From: Saprospiraceae bacterium
Lineage (GTDB): Bacteria > Bacteroidota > Bacteroidia > Chitinophagales > Saprospiraceae
NCBI GenBank assembly: GCA_016714985.1
Contig: JADKBS010000008.1
Span: 1 to 64,000 of the forward strand
Direction of reading: 5' to 3'
Length of the DNA: 64,000 bases
Below are positions 10,390 through 19,276 of this stretch, piece after piece. Each line of letters begins with the position of its first letter. Position 1 is the first letter of the stretch. Under the pieces are notes generated by a model. That model had not been told where the DNA came from. It searched no databases and worked only from the letters and a program-made list of their open reading frames with translations. The position numbers and the translations under genes were made by a program.

Positions 10390-12171
10390 ATGAAAAAATC
10401 GTTTTTATTCCTCGCCCTTGGCCTTTTGGCCAACCTTGCTTTTGCCCAGCAAAAAGACCCGCTAACCAAATTGGCGGGTTTTGACCAATACATGGAACAA
10501 CTCCTCAAAGACTGGAACACTCCGGGCGTTGGTGTCGGCATTGTGGTGAAGGGCAAACTCGTATTTGTCAAAGGCTACGGTTACCGGGATTATGACAAAA
10601 AAACGCCCATCACGGGCAATACGTTGTTCCAAATTGCCTCCAATTCCAAACTGTTCACGGCGGTTGCCGTCGGCATGGAGGTGGAAAATGGCAAATTGGA
10701 ATGGGACAAGCCCATCAAGAAATTTGTCCCATCCATTGAGTTTTATAACGATGAATTAAACAATAACGTGACCATGCGTGATATGCTGTCCCATCGGACG
10801 GGCATTTCACGCCACGATTTGATTTGGTTTAAATCCGAATTCAGTCGCAAGCAATTATTTGATAAATTAAAATACCTTGAACCCAGCCAGCCTTTGCGTC
10901 AGGGTTTTTTATACAATAACCTGATGTACACGGCTGCGGGTTATTCCATTGAATTATTGACCGGCAAAACATGGGAGGAATATTTACAGGCCAATATCCT
11001 CAACCCGCTCGACATGAAAAGCACGGTGTTCACCATCGCCGATATGAAGAAAAGCAGTGATTATTTTACGCCTTATGACGAAAAGCGGGACACGAATATT
11101 TTGTACCAAATCCCATGGTACGAAGAGCAGGGAGGCGTAGGGCCTGCTGGTGCCGTTATTTCCAATATCAATGATATGTCGCACTGGCTGATTGCATTGA
11201 TGAACGACGGCAAATACAAGGACAAACAAGTCATACCATCGGCAGTGCTCCAAGCCACGCTTCAACCCAGCATTCCGAACGGGAATAGCATGACCGCAAA
11301 TTACAAAGAAAAGCAAAACACGGTTTATGGCATGGGGCGAAGTATCTCATCATACAGGGGGCATTTATATACAGAACATGGTGGTGCATTGGACGGTATC
11401 TATTCGCAGGTTTCCTTTATGCCGCAGGATAGCATAGGTGTCATTGTTTTTGCCATTGGCGACCATTGCCGACCATTAATTGAAATTGTCAATTTCAATG
11501 TATATGAACGCCTGCTTGGCCTTGACCAAACGCCGTGGAAAGAACGCCGGTTGAGAGAGTACCTCGAAGGCAAGAAAATACGCAAGGAGGCGAGACAAAA
11601 GGCGAGCGTAGGTCGCATTGCTGGCACAAAGCCCTCGCATCCAATGGACGATTATTTGGGTGAGTACGAACACCCGGCTTATGGCATTATTAAAATCACC
11701 AAGAAGGACAAGGACATGCAGTTTGCGCTGAACAAAATCCAGTTGCCATTGAGCCATTTCCATTATGACCGTTTCGATACGCCGGATGACCAGCGATTGG
11801 GGCTTTTTTCCCTTAATTTCACCACCAACCCACAAGGCGATATTGGCGGATTGACGGTCTCAGTAGATGAAAGCGAAGCCGTGTTCAAGCGCAGGCCCGA
11901 TGCCTCGCTCAGCGACCCCGCAACGCTTGAAGCTTATACAGGGAATTACGAAATAGCCGGTTCCGTCCTCACAGTTGCGCTCAAAAATGATGAACTGACA
12001 GTGTCCTTTCCGGGTGCTCCCGCCACCCATTTGATTCCCTACAAATCCAGGCTGTTCAAGGCTGAAGAATTTTCTGACATGACCATCGAATTTGTGATGG
12101 AAAACGGAAAAGCTACTGCCATGAAACAGAAAGACCCTTCTGGGGAATATTTGATGAAGCGGAAGGTATAA
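10390..12171 (+). CDS. Exported serine hydrolase, class C beta-lactamase family with C-terminal DUF3471-type domains
   Basis: A protein of 593 residues with a signal peptide ending ..LAFAQ at residue 20. The catalytic domain has the serine beta-lactamase/D-peptidase triad motifs: S84-N-S-K87 (nucleophile and general base), Y175-N-N177, and the EHGG motif in the third position. Such proteins act in the periplasm as D-aminopeptidases, esterases or beta-lactamases. The C-terminal ~200 residues form one or two lipocalin-like domains (LGEYEHPAYGIIKI.., YTGNYEIAGSVLTVA..) that often follow this enzyme domain in Bacteroidota. It is followed by a TPR protein gene 46 bases later and is probably cotranscribed with it. 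The substrate cannot be read from the sequence. Confidence 0.9.
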   Translation: MKKSFLFLALGLLANLAFAQQKDPLTKLAGFDQYMEQLLKDWNTPGVGVGIVVKGKLVFVKGYGYRDYDKKTPITGNTLFQIASNSKLFTAVAVGMEVENGKLEWDKPIKKFVPSIEFYNDELNNNVTMRDMLSHRTGISRHDLIWFKSEFSRKQLFDKLKYLEPSQPLRQGFLYNNLMYTAAGYSIELLTGKTWEEYLQANILNPLDMKSTVFTIADMKKSSDYFTPYDEKRDTNILYQIPWYEEQGGVGPAGAVISNINDMSHWLIALMNDGKYKDKQVIPSAVLQATLQPSIPNGNSMTANYKEKQNTVYGMGRSISSYRGHLYTEHGGALDGIYSQVSFMPQDSIGVIVFAIGDHCRPLIEIVNFNVYERLLGLDQTPWKERRLREYLEGKKIRKEARQKASVGRIAGTKPSHPMDDYLGEYEHPAYGIIKITKKDKDMQFALNKIQLPLSHFHYDRFDTPDDQRLGLFSLNFTTNPQGDIGGLTVSVDESEAVFKRRPDASLSDPATLEAYTGNYEIAGSVLTVALKNDELTVSFPGAPATHLIPYKSRLFKAEEFSDMTIEFVMENGKATAMKQKDPSGEYLMKRKV

Positions 12172-12217
12172 TATCCTTAGCTTGTCGGCGTGAGCTATAA
12201 AACATCAACTTTAATAA

Positions 12218-14020
12218 ATGAAAAAGCAATCCACGAGCCTTCGTTTCTACCAATTCCTTTTACCCATCCTGCTGGCCGCTGGCCTGCTGTTCGCCGGGTT
12301 TTATTCCCGAAAAATGGCGAAGCCCATCCAAAACAGTGTCCCTTCGTTTTCGGGCTTGGCCATGTGCGGGGGCGGTACCTTGTTCGATTTAAGTGAGTAC
12401 GATTCCACGAGGGAGGCTGCCCCGTTGTTTGAGAACATGGGTAAATACCATTTCGCCGTAAAAACGGGTTCGGAAACGGCTGCCCGCTATTTTGACCAAG
12501 GTGTCAAACTGGTGTATGGGTTCAACATGGGCGAGGCGCACCGGGCGTTTTCGGAAGCGGAGCATTTGGACAGCAATTTCGTGATGGCCTATTGGGGGAA
12601 AGCCCTTGCCTTGGGGCCGAACATCAACGACCCCAAGCCCGATAAGGCACGGGAACAATCGGCCTTCGAGGCCATTCAAAAAGCGATGAAACTCCGCCAT
12701 TTGACCAATCAGAAAGAGCAGGATTTGGTGGAGGCATTGGCCACCCGCTTTTCCGATTCCACCGCCGTGAACCGTGATTCGTTGAGCAAGGTCTATGCCG
12801 CTGCCATGACTGCTCTTGCGCAGCGATACCCCAACGATAATGAGGTATTGACGCTCTACGCCGATGCGGTGATGAACACCATGCCCTGGGATTATTATGA
12901 CAAACAGGGCACCCCCCGACCGGGCATTCCGGAGGCGGTGCGGGCGCTGGAGCAGGTTATTGCCACCGACTGGAACCACCCGGGGGCGCACCACCTGTAT
13001 ATCCACATCGTGGAGGCTTCCAAGACACCTGACCGGGGCGTGGCGAGCGCCGATGTGCTCGGTTCGTTGATTCCCGCTTCGGGGCATTTGGTGCACATGC
13101 CGTCGCATATCTACATCCGGGTCGGGCGCTATGCCGATGCCGAGGATTGCAACCGATTGGCCATTCAGCGGGACGAGGAGTACATCACCAATTGCCTGGC
13201 GCAGGGCGAATATCCGCTGGGCTATTATCCGCACAATATCCATTTCCTCTGGTCGGCAGCGACCTTTCAGGGCAAGTCCGAAATGGCCATTGATGCCGCC
13301 GAGAAACTGGCCCGGCGAGCGCCAGAAGGCATGGCCAGCAAAATGGAATACCTGCAAACATTCGAAGCAGTGCCCTTGGAGGCTTATGTGCGGTTCGGCA
13401 ACTGGAACGAGATACTCACCACCCCAGCCCCGGCGGACGAGCTGCAACAGTTGAAGCTGTATTGGCACTATGCACGGGGCATCGCCTACACCCGCAGGGG
13501 GATGCTGGACAAAGTGGCAGCGGAACTGACGGCCATGGACACGCTTTCCATTTCGTTGTTGAAAACCGTGCGAGAGAAAATGGAAGAGGCGAACAAAGGC
13601 AAGCCATTGGGCAAAATGGACAGCATCCAACTCGCCCTATTCCAGGATTTGACCATCATCTCCAGTTCCGTTGTAAAGGGCGAATTATTGGCTGCCCAGC
13701 GCAATTACCCAGCCGCCATTGAGGCACTCGAACAGGCCATGGCGGCGGAGGGCGACCTTCCTTACAGTGAACCTGAAAATTGGCACCATCCCGTACGGCA
13801 GGTACTCGGCGCTATGCTGTTGGAGGCTGGGCAAGCCCAAAAAGCCGAAAAAGCCTATCGAGAGGACCTCGCTTGGAACCGCAACAATGGCTGGTCGCTT
13901 TTTGGCCTCTACCAAAGTCTGAAAGCGCAAGGGCGGGAAGCCGAGGCAAAGTCCACGTTGGCCAAATTCAAAGAGGCTTGGGAGGAGTCGGATGTGGAAT
14001 TGGAATCGTCGAGGTTTTAA
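12218..14020 (+). CDS. TPR repeat exported protein
   Basis: A protein of 600 residues with an N-terminal membrane anchor or uncleaved signal (FYQFLLPILLAAGLLFAGFY). Several tetratricopeptide repeats then follow, such as ..FDQGVKLVYGFNMGEAHRAFSEAEHLDSNFVMAYWGKALAL.. cut short here, and near the C-terminus ..AYREDLAWNRNNGWSLFGLYQSLKAQG. Such proteins of about 550-600 residues are common in Bacteroidota and their role is unknown. TPR arrays mediate protein contacts. GC content and codon use match the enzymes around it. The convergent DUF1016 gene ends 10 bases downstream. Confidence 0.8.
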   Translation: MKKQSTSLRFYQFLLPILLAAGLLFAGFYSRKMAKPIQNSVPSFSGLAMCGGGTLFDLSEYDSTREAAPLFENMGKYHFAVKTGSETAARYFDQGVKLVYGFNMGEAHRAFSEAEHLDSNFVMAYWGKALALGPNINDPKPDKAREQSAFEAIQKAMKLRHLTNQKEQDLVEALATRFSDSTAVNRDSLSKVYAAAMTALAQRYPNDNEVLTLYADAVMNTMPWDYYDKQGTPRPGIPEAVRALEQVIATDWNHPGAHHLYIHIVEASKTPDRGVASADVLGSLIPASGHLVHMPSHIYIRVGRYADAEDCNRLAIQRDEEYITNCLAQGEYPLGYYPHNIHFLWSAATFQGKSEMAIDAAEKLARRAPEGMASKMEYLQTFEAVPLEAYVRFGNWNEILTTPAPADELQQLKLYWHYARGIAYTRRGMLDKVAAELTAMDTLSISLLKTVREKMEEANKGKPLGKMDSIQLALFQDLTIISSSVVKGELLAAQRNYPAAIEALEQAMAAEGDLPYSEPENWHHPVRQVLGAMLLEAGQAQKAEKAYREDLAWNRNNGWSLFGLYQSLKAQGREAEAKSTLAKFKEAWEESDVELESSRF

Positions 14021-14030
14021 TAACGAGGTA

Positions 14031-15020
14031 TCATTTATCACGGTCATACCAATCAAACAGTTCTTTGACTTTCTGAGCCAACAGGTTTTTGTCAATCAAT
14101 TTCGTAGCATAATCTGCTATCAGAGTAGGGGAAAGATTGCGCTTTAAAGCATACTCAACTACTTCATGGTCTTTGTTTTTACAGACCAAAACACCAATAC
14201 TTGGGTTTTCATGTGGCTTTTTCACATCGGTATCAAGGGCTTCGAGATAGAAATTGATTTGCCCTAAAAAAGAGGGTTCGAAATCTTCGATTTTCAGGTC
14301 AAATGCCACCAAGCAGCAAAGTTCCCTGTGGTAAAACAATAAATCCACTTTGAAATCTTTGATGCCCACTTGTAACCGATATTCTTCTGCCATGAAAACG
14401 AAGTCTTTTCCCAACTCCAAAATCAATTGCCGTAACTGTCCCAGCAACGCTTTCTTCAAATCTTTTTCGGCGTGTTTGTTTGGTAAATTGACAAATTCAA
14501 AGACGTATGAATCCTTGAAAACATTGGACACATCACGAGGATAGTTTTCCAAGGACGGTGGTAAAAGTGTGTTCGCTAAGAGGCTTCGCTCGAAATATCC
14601 GCTTTTGAGCTGACGGCGGAGTTCTTTGATGGTCAATTTTTCTTTCAAAGTTAATTGCAGGTAAAAATCACGTTCTTCTTGGGACTTGGTTGAAGCCAGA
14701 ATTTCAAGATTGTGCGTCCAACTCAATTGTGTCGGCAGCGCCGACACAATTGCAAAGTCAGTGTAGGCAAGGTAAAACTGCCGCATCCGGTAGATGCCAC
14801 GCTTGGTAAAATTGGTCAGGGAAGGGTCTTTCGATTGGAGGAATTGGGAAAGTTTCAAGACCGTGCCATCGCCCCATTCTGCACCGTCCAATTTTTCTGA
14901 AACATAGCGCCCAATTTCCCAATAGAGCAGGATTTGTTCGGAGTTGGCGGCATGAATCGCCTTGTTGCGGGCAGTTGTGATGAGGTGGAGGATGTGCTCG
15001 AATTCGTTGTGTTGGCTCAT
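14031..15020 (-). CDS. DUF1016 (YhcG-type) PD-(D/E)XK nuclease family protein
   Basis: The start at 15020 (MSQHNEFEHILHLI..) is preferred over an upstream ATG at 15107, because the family's N-terminal helical domain begins there. The protein has 329 residues. The N-terminal domain has the signature IGRYVSEKLDG.EWGDGTV..LS, and the C-terminal nuclease domain carries VGIKDFKVDLLFYHRELCCLVAFDLKI cut into D-x-LFYHR and VAFDLK motifs. The family is linked to restriction systems and plasmid or phage contexts. It stands alone and antisense between two exported-enzyme genes, 103 bases from the divergent dioxygenase start. Lower GC than its neighbours suggests transfer. Confidence 0.85.
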   Translation of the reverse strand: MSQHNEFEHILHLITTARNKAIHAANSEQILLYWEIGRYVSEKLDGAEWGDGTVLKLSQFLQSKDPSLTNFTKRGIYRMRQFYLAYTDFAIVSALPTQLSWTHNLEILASTKSQEERDFYLQLTLKEKLTIKELRRQLKSGYFERSLLANTLLPPSLENYPRDVSNVFKDSYVFEFVNLPNKHAEKDLKKALLGQLRQLILELGKDFVFMAEEYRLQVGIKDFKVDLLFYHRELCCLVAFDLKIEDFEPSFLGQINFYLEALDTDVKKPHENPSIGVLVCKNKDHEVVEYALKRNLSPTLIADYATKLIDKNLLAQKVKELFDWYDRDK

Positions 15021-15122
15021 AGTCTTTTCTTGTCCGTTGATGAAGCACGAAGATAAGCCATCAAATGAAAAAATATCCGCTCGGTATTCTTCATATTTTT
15101 TAATCAAAAATCAAAAAAAACA

Positions 15123-16028
15123 ATGAAAAGAAGAACATTTTTAAGCCAAACCATCCTCACCGCCGTCGCCGTCAGTGCCTCGGGGTTTATCCGTTTTGAC
15201 GGCCAACGCTACGTGGGCGAGTGCGAAACCACCTCCGATGTGCTCGGCCCTTTTTACCGCCCCAACAGCCCAGTGCGGGAAAGCCTCCGTATTAAAGGCG
15301 AAAAAGGTGACCCGATTGAATTAATTGGCAAAATATTGCACGACGATTGCATGACGCCCTATAAAAAAGCCAAAATAGAGCTGTGGCATTGCGATGGTGA
15401 CGGTAATTATGACAATGAAACTGCAGATTTTAAATACCGGGGTACCGCGTATTCCGACAATAAAGGCAATTATTGTTTTAAGACCATATTGCCTGTGCCT
15501 TATGGTAGCGGCGACGATTACCGCCCGGCACATTTCCACATGATGATTACGGCGGAGGGCTATCAGCCCTTGGTGACGCAGCTTTATTTCACCGGCGACC
15601 CCTGGATTGAAAAGGACAAAGCCGCTTCTTCGCCTACGGCAAAAAAGAGGATATTGGAAGTCCAAAGCCTAAAGGACGGCTCCAAAAAAGTGGCGTACAA
15701 CGTCAGCATGGCCAAAAAACTGGCCGTCGAGCCAGCTTCGATGGGGCTTTTGGTTGGGAACTATACCAGCGAGAAAGACCTGAACAATAAACTGGAGCTG
15801 TTCAGGCAAGACAGTCAATTATGGATAAAAGGCGATAAAACGAATGGGATGCCTTATGGGGTGAACCTCGAATTTGTTGGCGATAATACCTTTCAAATGC
15901 CCGGTATGCCTTTGGAGACCTTATCCTTTAATTTTCAGTTATTGCCTTATGGCGTGGTAAAATTGGTGGAGACCTTTACCGACGATAAAGGGGAAAAAGA
16001 GGTGACGATTTATGAGCGGGAGAGGTAA
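15123..16028 (+). CDS. Tat-exported intradiol ring-cleavage dioxygenase with extra C-terminal domain
   Basis: A protein of 301 residues. The N-terminus has a twin-arginine signal (MKRRTFLSQTIL), usual for cofactor-bearing exported enzymes. The central domain has the intradiol (protocatechuate/catechol dioxygenase-like) core: DVLGPFYRPNSP, IELWHCDGDGNYDN, ..YRGTAYSDNKGNYCF.., DDYRPAHFHMMI, which supplies Tyr/His iron ligands. From about residue 205 a separate ~90-residue domain (GLLVGNYTSEKDLNNKLELF cut) resembles the lipocalin-like DUF3471 domains seen behind serine hydrolases such as the one at 10390. It is probably a lignin- or aromatic-type oxidase, but the substrate is unknown. Confidence 0.85.
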   Translation: MKRRTFLSQTILTAVAVSASGFIRFDGQRYVGECETTSDVLGPFYRPNSPVRESLRIKGEKGDPIELIGKILHDDCMTPYKKAKIELWHCDGDGNYDNETADFKYRGTAYSDNKGNYCFKTILPVPYGSGDDYRPAHFHMMITAEGYQPLVTQLYFTGDPWIEKDKAASSPTAKKRILEVQSLKDGSKKVAYNVSMAKKLAVEPASMGLLVGNYTSEKDLNNKLELFRQDSQLWIKGDKTNGMPYGVNLEFVGDNTFQMPGMPLETLSFNFQLLPYGVVKLVETFTDDKGEKEVTIYERER

Positions 16029-16083
16029 TGGAAAATCATTTGGCATTGGGTCAAATTTTTCAATCAAAAATTAATTTTTCAAC

Positions 16084-17628
16084 ATGAATTACCCCCGTTT
16101 ATCTTTCATAAGTATATGCACGTTTGCAGTATTTATGCTTGGATTTCAACTGAAACCAGCCTTATTTGAAATCCCCAAGACTTGGGACATCGCAGCAATA
16201 AAGCAATTTCTGCTTCCCCTACCAGACGGGACAACGCAGGTGACGCCCATTTCTGAAAGCTACTATTACAGCCTTCCCGAAATGAAGGTTTTCAAAAGCT
16301 ACCCGATACGCTTAGCTGGCATGGAGGCAAACCGGAAATACATAGACTCCCTCATGACGCTCGACCCGGTTGACCTATTTGAAAGCGAACCAAGAACTGA
16401 ACAAGACTTAGTGCGACTGGGCGAGGAAGTATTCAGTTCACCATTGATTTTGTTTGACTATTCGGAGGAGTTCTTCAAAGCGCTGAACGAATCGGTTAAA
16501 TCTGCTGAAATCCCGGTTTCAAAAAATACGTTCCCCTATTATACCTACGTGATTGATGAAAAATCAAAAGTTAAGGTAGGCATCTTTTCATGCGCCATGT
16601 GCCATACCCGTGTGATGCCTGACGGCTCAACCATTAAGGGTGCACAAGGAAACTTCCCGATGGACCGGATGGATGGGATTGATGCTGAAACCTACGCAAA
16701 ATCATTGCCCAAAGAAAAGCTCAAAGAATTTGACGATGGAATGCGAACAGGCCGAAAGCGTTTACATGGAGCGCCTTGGGTTAACCATTTTTCACAAACT
16801 GAACTTGACACCATCAGTGCAGCAAAAATAATTGCTTACTTAAAGGCAATACCACCGGGCGTAATGATAAGGCATGGGGCTAATTATAACCAGCCAGCCA
16901 GCATTCCTGACCTGATTGGCATCAAGGGCCGGAAATACCTTGACCGTACAGGCTTGATGATGCACCGCAATATTGGCGATATGATGCGTTATGCTGCCTT
17001 CAATCAAACACTGGATATGCTTAATAGCTACAATGATTTTATTCCAGCAGGCATTGATTTTAAGGCATTGACGGAACCGGGGAAGGGAGAATTTGTCGGC
17101 ACCGATAAGCGTTATTCCGAAATTCAATTATTTGCGCTTGGGAAATATTTGTACGCATTAAAACCGCCGAAAAATCCAAACCCTAGTTCACCAGACATCG
17201 TCAAAAAAGGGAAGTTGGTTTTTGAAAGGGAGGGGTGTGCTACCTGTCATACGCCACCACTTTATACAAACAATAAATTGACCCCTGTGGATGGGTTTAA
17301 TCCTCCAGCCAGCCACCACGATTTGTATGATATATTGGGCATGTCGGTCGGGACAGACCCTAAATTGTCATTATACACAAGACGCAGCACTGGTTATTAC
17401 AAAGTCCCATCGTTATTGGGTGTTTGGTACCGTGGCCCCTTCGGGCATAGCGGCCATGTGGCGACGTTGGAAGACTGGCTTGACAAACGAAGACTTGATG
17501 ATGATTATGTTCCTACTGGATTCAAACCTGCTTTTTCAAAAACAATGGCCGTGAAGGGGCATGAGTTTGGATTGGAAATCACAAAAGAGGAAAAAGCAGC
17601 TTTGATAGCCTTCCTTAAATCCCTATGA
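16084..17628 (+). CDS. Exported di-heme cytochrome c, MauG/cytochrome peroxidase-like
   Basis: A protein of 514 residues with a short N-terminal signal segment (SFISICTFAVFMLGF). There are two c-type heme sites: C170-A-M-C-H174 and CATCHTPPLYTNNKL around residue 385. The C-terminal motif GPFGHSGHVATLEDWL is the one found near the distal heme of MauG/di-heme peroxidase relatives. It should be a periplasmic redox enzyme. Its stop overlaps the region of the next gene's upstream ATG, and the preceding dioxygenase ends 55 bases before, so the three genes look like one transcription unit. Confidence 0.85.
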   Translation: MNYPRLSFISICTFAVFMLGFQLKPALFEIPKTWDIAAIKQFLLPLPDGTTQVTPISESYYYSLPEMKVFKSYPIRLAGMEANRKYIDSLMTLDPVDLFESEPRTEQDLVRLGEEVFSSPLILFDYSEEFFKALNESVKSAEIPVSKNTFPYYTYVIDEKSKVKVGIFSCAMCHTRVMPDGSTIKGAQGNFPMDRMDGIDAETYAKSLPKEKLKEFDDGMRTGRKRLHGAPWVNHFSQTELDTISAAKIIAYLKAIPPGVMIRHGANYNQPASIPDLIGIKGRKYLDRTGLMMHRNIGDMMRYAAFNQTLDMLNSYNDFIPAGIDFKALTEPGKGEFVGTDKRYSEIQLFALGKYLYALKPPKNPNPSSPDIVKKGKLVFEREGCATCHTPPLYTNNKLTPVDGFNPPASHHDLYDILGMSVGTDPKLSLYTRRSTGYYKVPSLLGVWYRGPFGHSGHVATLEDWLDKRRLDDDYVPTGFKPAFSKTMAVKGHEFGLEITKEEKAALIAFLKSL

Positions 17629-17663
17629 GAAACTGCTTTTCACTCAAAAATAAAATTTTCAAA

Positions 17664-19175
17664 ATGGGCAAAAAAATAAAAAATGTCTTCTTGTTGCTGG
17701 CTTTTATCACACCCGCTTGTGTAAAACATATTCAGGCACAAGTAAATACCCTCGAAAACAATTTCTACACCCAAGCCAACACCAACCGCACCGCCGCCGA
17801 ATGGGAGCCTGCCAAAGGAACAATGGTGGCATGGCCCCTGGCGCTGCCTCACAAATTGGTTGTAGAGTTGGCCAAAGACAACCACCTCTATACCTTGGTT
17901 GAGAACGATACCATAAAAGCCGAAGCACAAAAATGGTATGACCAATGGGGCATTGAGGCTTCCCACAATACATTTGTCTATCTGCCTCGGGGGATAGATT
18001 TTTGGTGGACAAGGGATTGGGGGCCAAGTGCCATATTTATGCCTGACGGCAAAATGAAACTCGCTGACGCCAACTGCCTCTATGTGCCTCCAAGGGCAAA
18101 ATGGGGATGCACCGACGCTTTGTATTCCTTGTTTTCGGATAAACAGCATGAAACCCTGGAATCGGAAATAGATGACAACACGATTGTGCCATTGGGCAAA
18201 GGGTTGAACTTGGAAGTATTGAACCTACCATTTATCAACACGGGCGGAAACTTTATGACCGATGGATTGGGTACAGCTTTTTCCACTTGCATAATGGTCA
18301 GTGAAAACAAATTCCACCAAGTGCCGGAAGCCCAATATTTCAAGCTCAACCAAGACTTGCAGGGCATCAACAACTACCATATCATTTCCAATTTTGAAAA
18401 AATGGGCATTCAACATATTGACTGCTTTATGAAGTTATTGGATGAAGAACGGATGCTGGTAGCCGAGCCTCCCGTTAACCATGAACTCCATGCTGTCTAT
18501 GAACAAATCATTGAGAATGAACTGAAAAAATTAAAAACAGTGTATGGCCGCCCTTATGAAATACTGAGACTTAAAACAGACAGGTATGATGGTGATAAAT
18601 TAGCGGCTTACACCAATTCCATCATCGTCAACAAAACCATTTATGTTCCACTATTCCAAATCAAAGCCGATAGTATTGCCTTGCAAACATGGCGAAATGC
18701 AATGCCCGGTTATGTGGTAAAAGGTTTTGAGTTTGCCTTGAAGGACGAACCATTTCTATCAGAGGGCATTAAAGAGCAATATTCATCAGGCTATGGCTGG
18801 AAAAGTGGAGATGCCTTGCATTGCCGTACAAGGGCGGTTTGGGACCCTGAAATGCTTTTTATCAGCACCAAAAGGATAGAAAAAGTAGTGGATTCAAAAC
18901 ATAAAAACATCGTCTATACCACCATCGTTGATTATAGTAAAAAAGGACTGGTTGAAAGCAAAGCTCAATTGTTTTGGAGGGTTATGGGTGAAACAAGCTG
19001 GAGAAGCGCTGTGCTCAACCCAACCGAAAACCCAAGCCATTTTTTTTATGAAATCCCTTACCATGAAAAAGGTGCAACCGTTGAGTATTTTATAGCTGCC
19101 GAATCAAAATCAGGTAGAAAAGAAACGCAGCCACGCACGGCACCTGCGGGGATGTATCAGTTTAGAATCAAGTAG
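17664..19175 (+). CDS. Exported agmatine deiminase / peptidyl-arginine deiminase family protein
   Basis: The start at 17664 (MGKKIKNVFLLLAFITPACV..AQ) is chosen because it gives a clean signal peptide; an ATG at 17625 overlapping the upstream stop would bury it. The protein has 503 residues. Family motifs (guanidino-group-modifying enzymes): EWEPAKGTMVAWP, WWTRDWGPSAIF, NTGGNFMTDGLG, and near the C-terminus DALHCRTRAVWDP with the probable catalytic Cys. The usual agmatine deiminase is cytosolic and about 350 residues. This one is exported and carries an extra C-terminal ~120-residue domain (MLFISTKRIEK..YFIAAESKSG) resembling an Ig/FnIII-like module. The natural substrate is uncertain. Confidence 0.85.
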   Translation: MGKKIKNVFLLLAFITPACVKHIQAQVNTLENNFYTQANTNRTAAEWEPAKGTMVAWPLALPHKLVVELAKDNHLYTLVENDTIKAEAQKWYDQWGIEASHNTFVYLPRGIDFWWTRDWGPSAIFMPDGKMKLADANCLYVPPRAKWGCTDALYSLFSDKQHETLESEIDDNTIVPLGKGLNLEVLNLPFINTGGNFMTDGLGTAFSTCIMVSENKFHQVPEAQYFKLNQDLQGINNYHIISNFEKMGIQHIDCFMKLLDEERMLVAEPPVNHELHAVYEQIIENELKKLKTVYGRPYEILRLKTDRYDGDKLAAYTNSIIVNKTIYVPLFQIKADSIALQTWRNAMPGYVVKGFEFALKDEPFLSEGIKEQYSSGYGWKSGDALHCRTRAVWDPEMLFISTKRIEKVVDSKHKNIVYTTIVDYSKKGLVESKAQLFWRVMGETSWRSAVLNPTENPSHFFYEIPYHEKGATVEYFIAAESKSGRKETQPRTAPAGMYQFRIK

Positions 19176-19251
19176 AAAACCACTAAAAGAGCAACAAATT
19201 TCTCGAATTTCTGCCTCAAACCGCATCCAAAGCGTTCCACCTAATAATTAC

Positions 19252-19259
19252 TATCTTTC
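19252..19259 (+). promoter_or_regulatory. Bacteroidota -7 box TAtcTTTc upstream of the tricorn-like gene
   Basis: TATCTTTC matches the TAnnTTTG class of -7 elements and sits 17 bases before the ATG at 19277. The same word with a matching spacer precedes the genes at 22612 and 27050. Confidence 0.55.
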
Positions 19260-19276
19260 GCCAAAATTCTATCATA

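Noticed and set aside
12389..13630. 413-codon minus-strand reading frame
   Set aside because: Antisense to the TPR protein, which has clear repeats and a membrane anchor; the antisense product has none.
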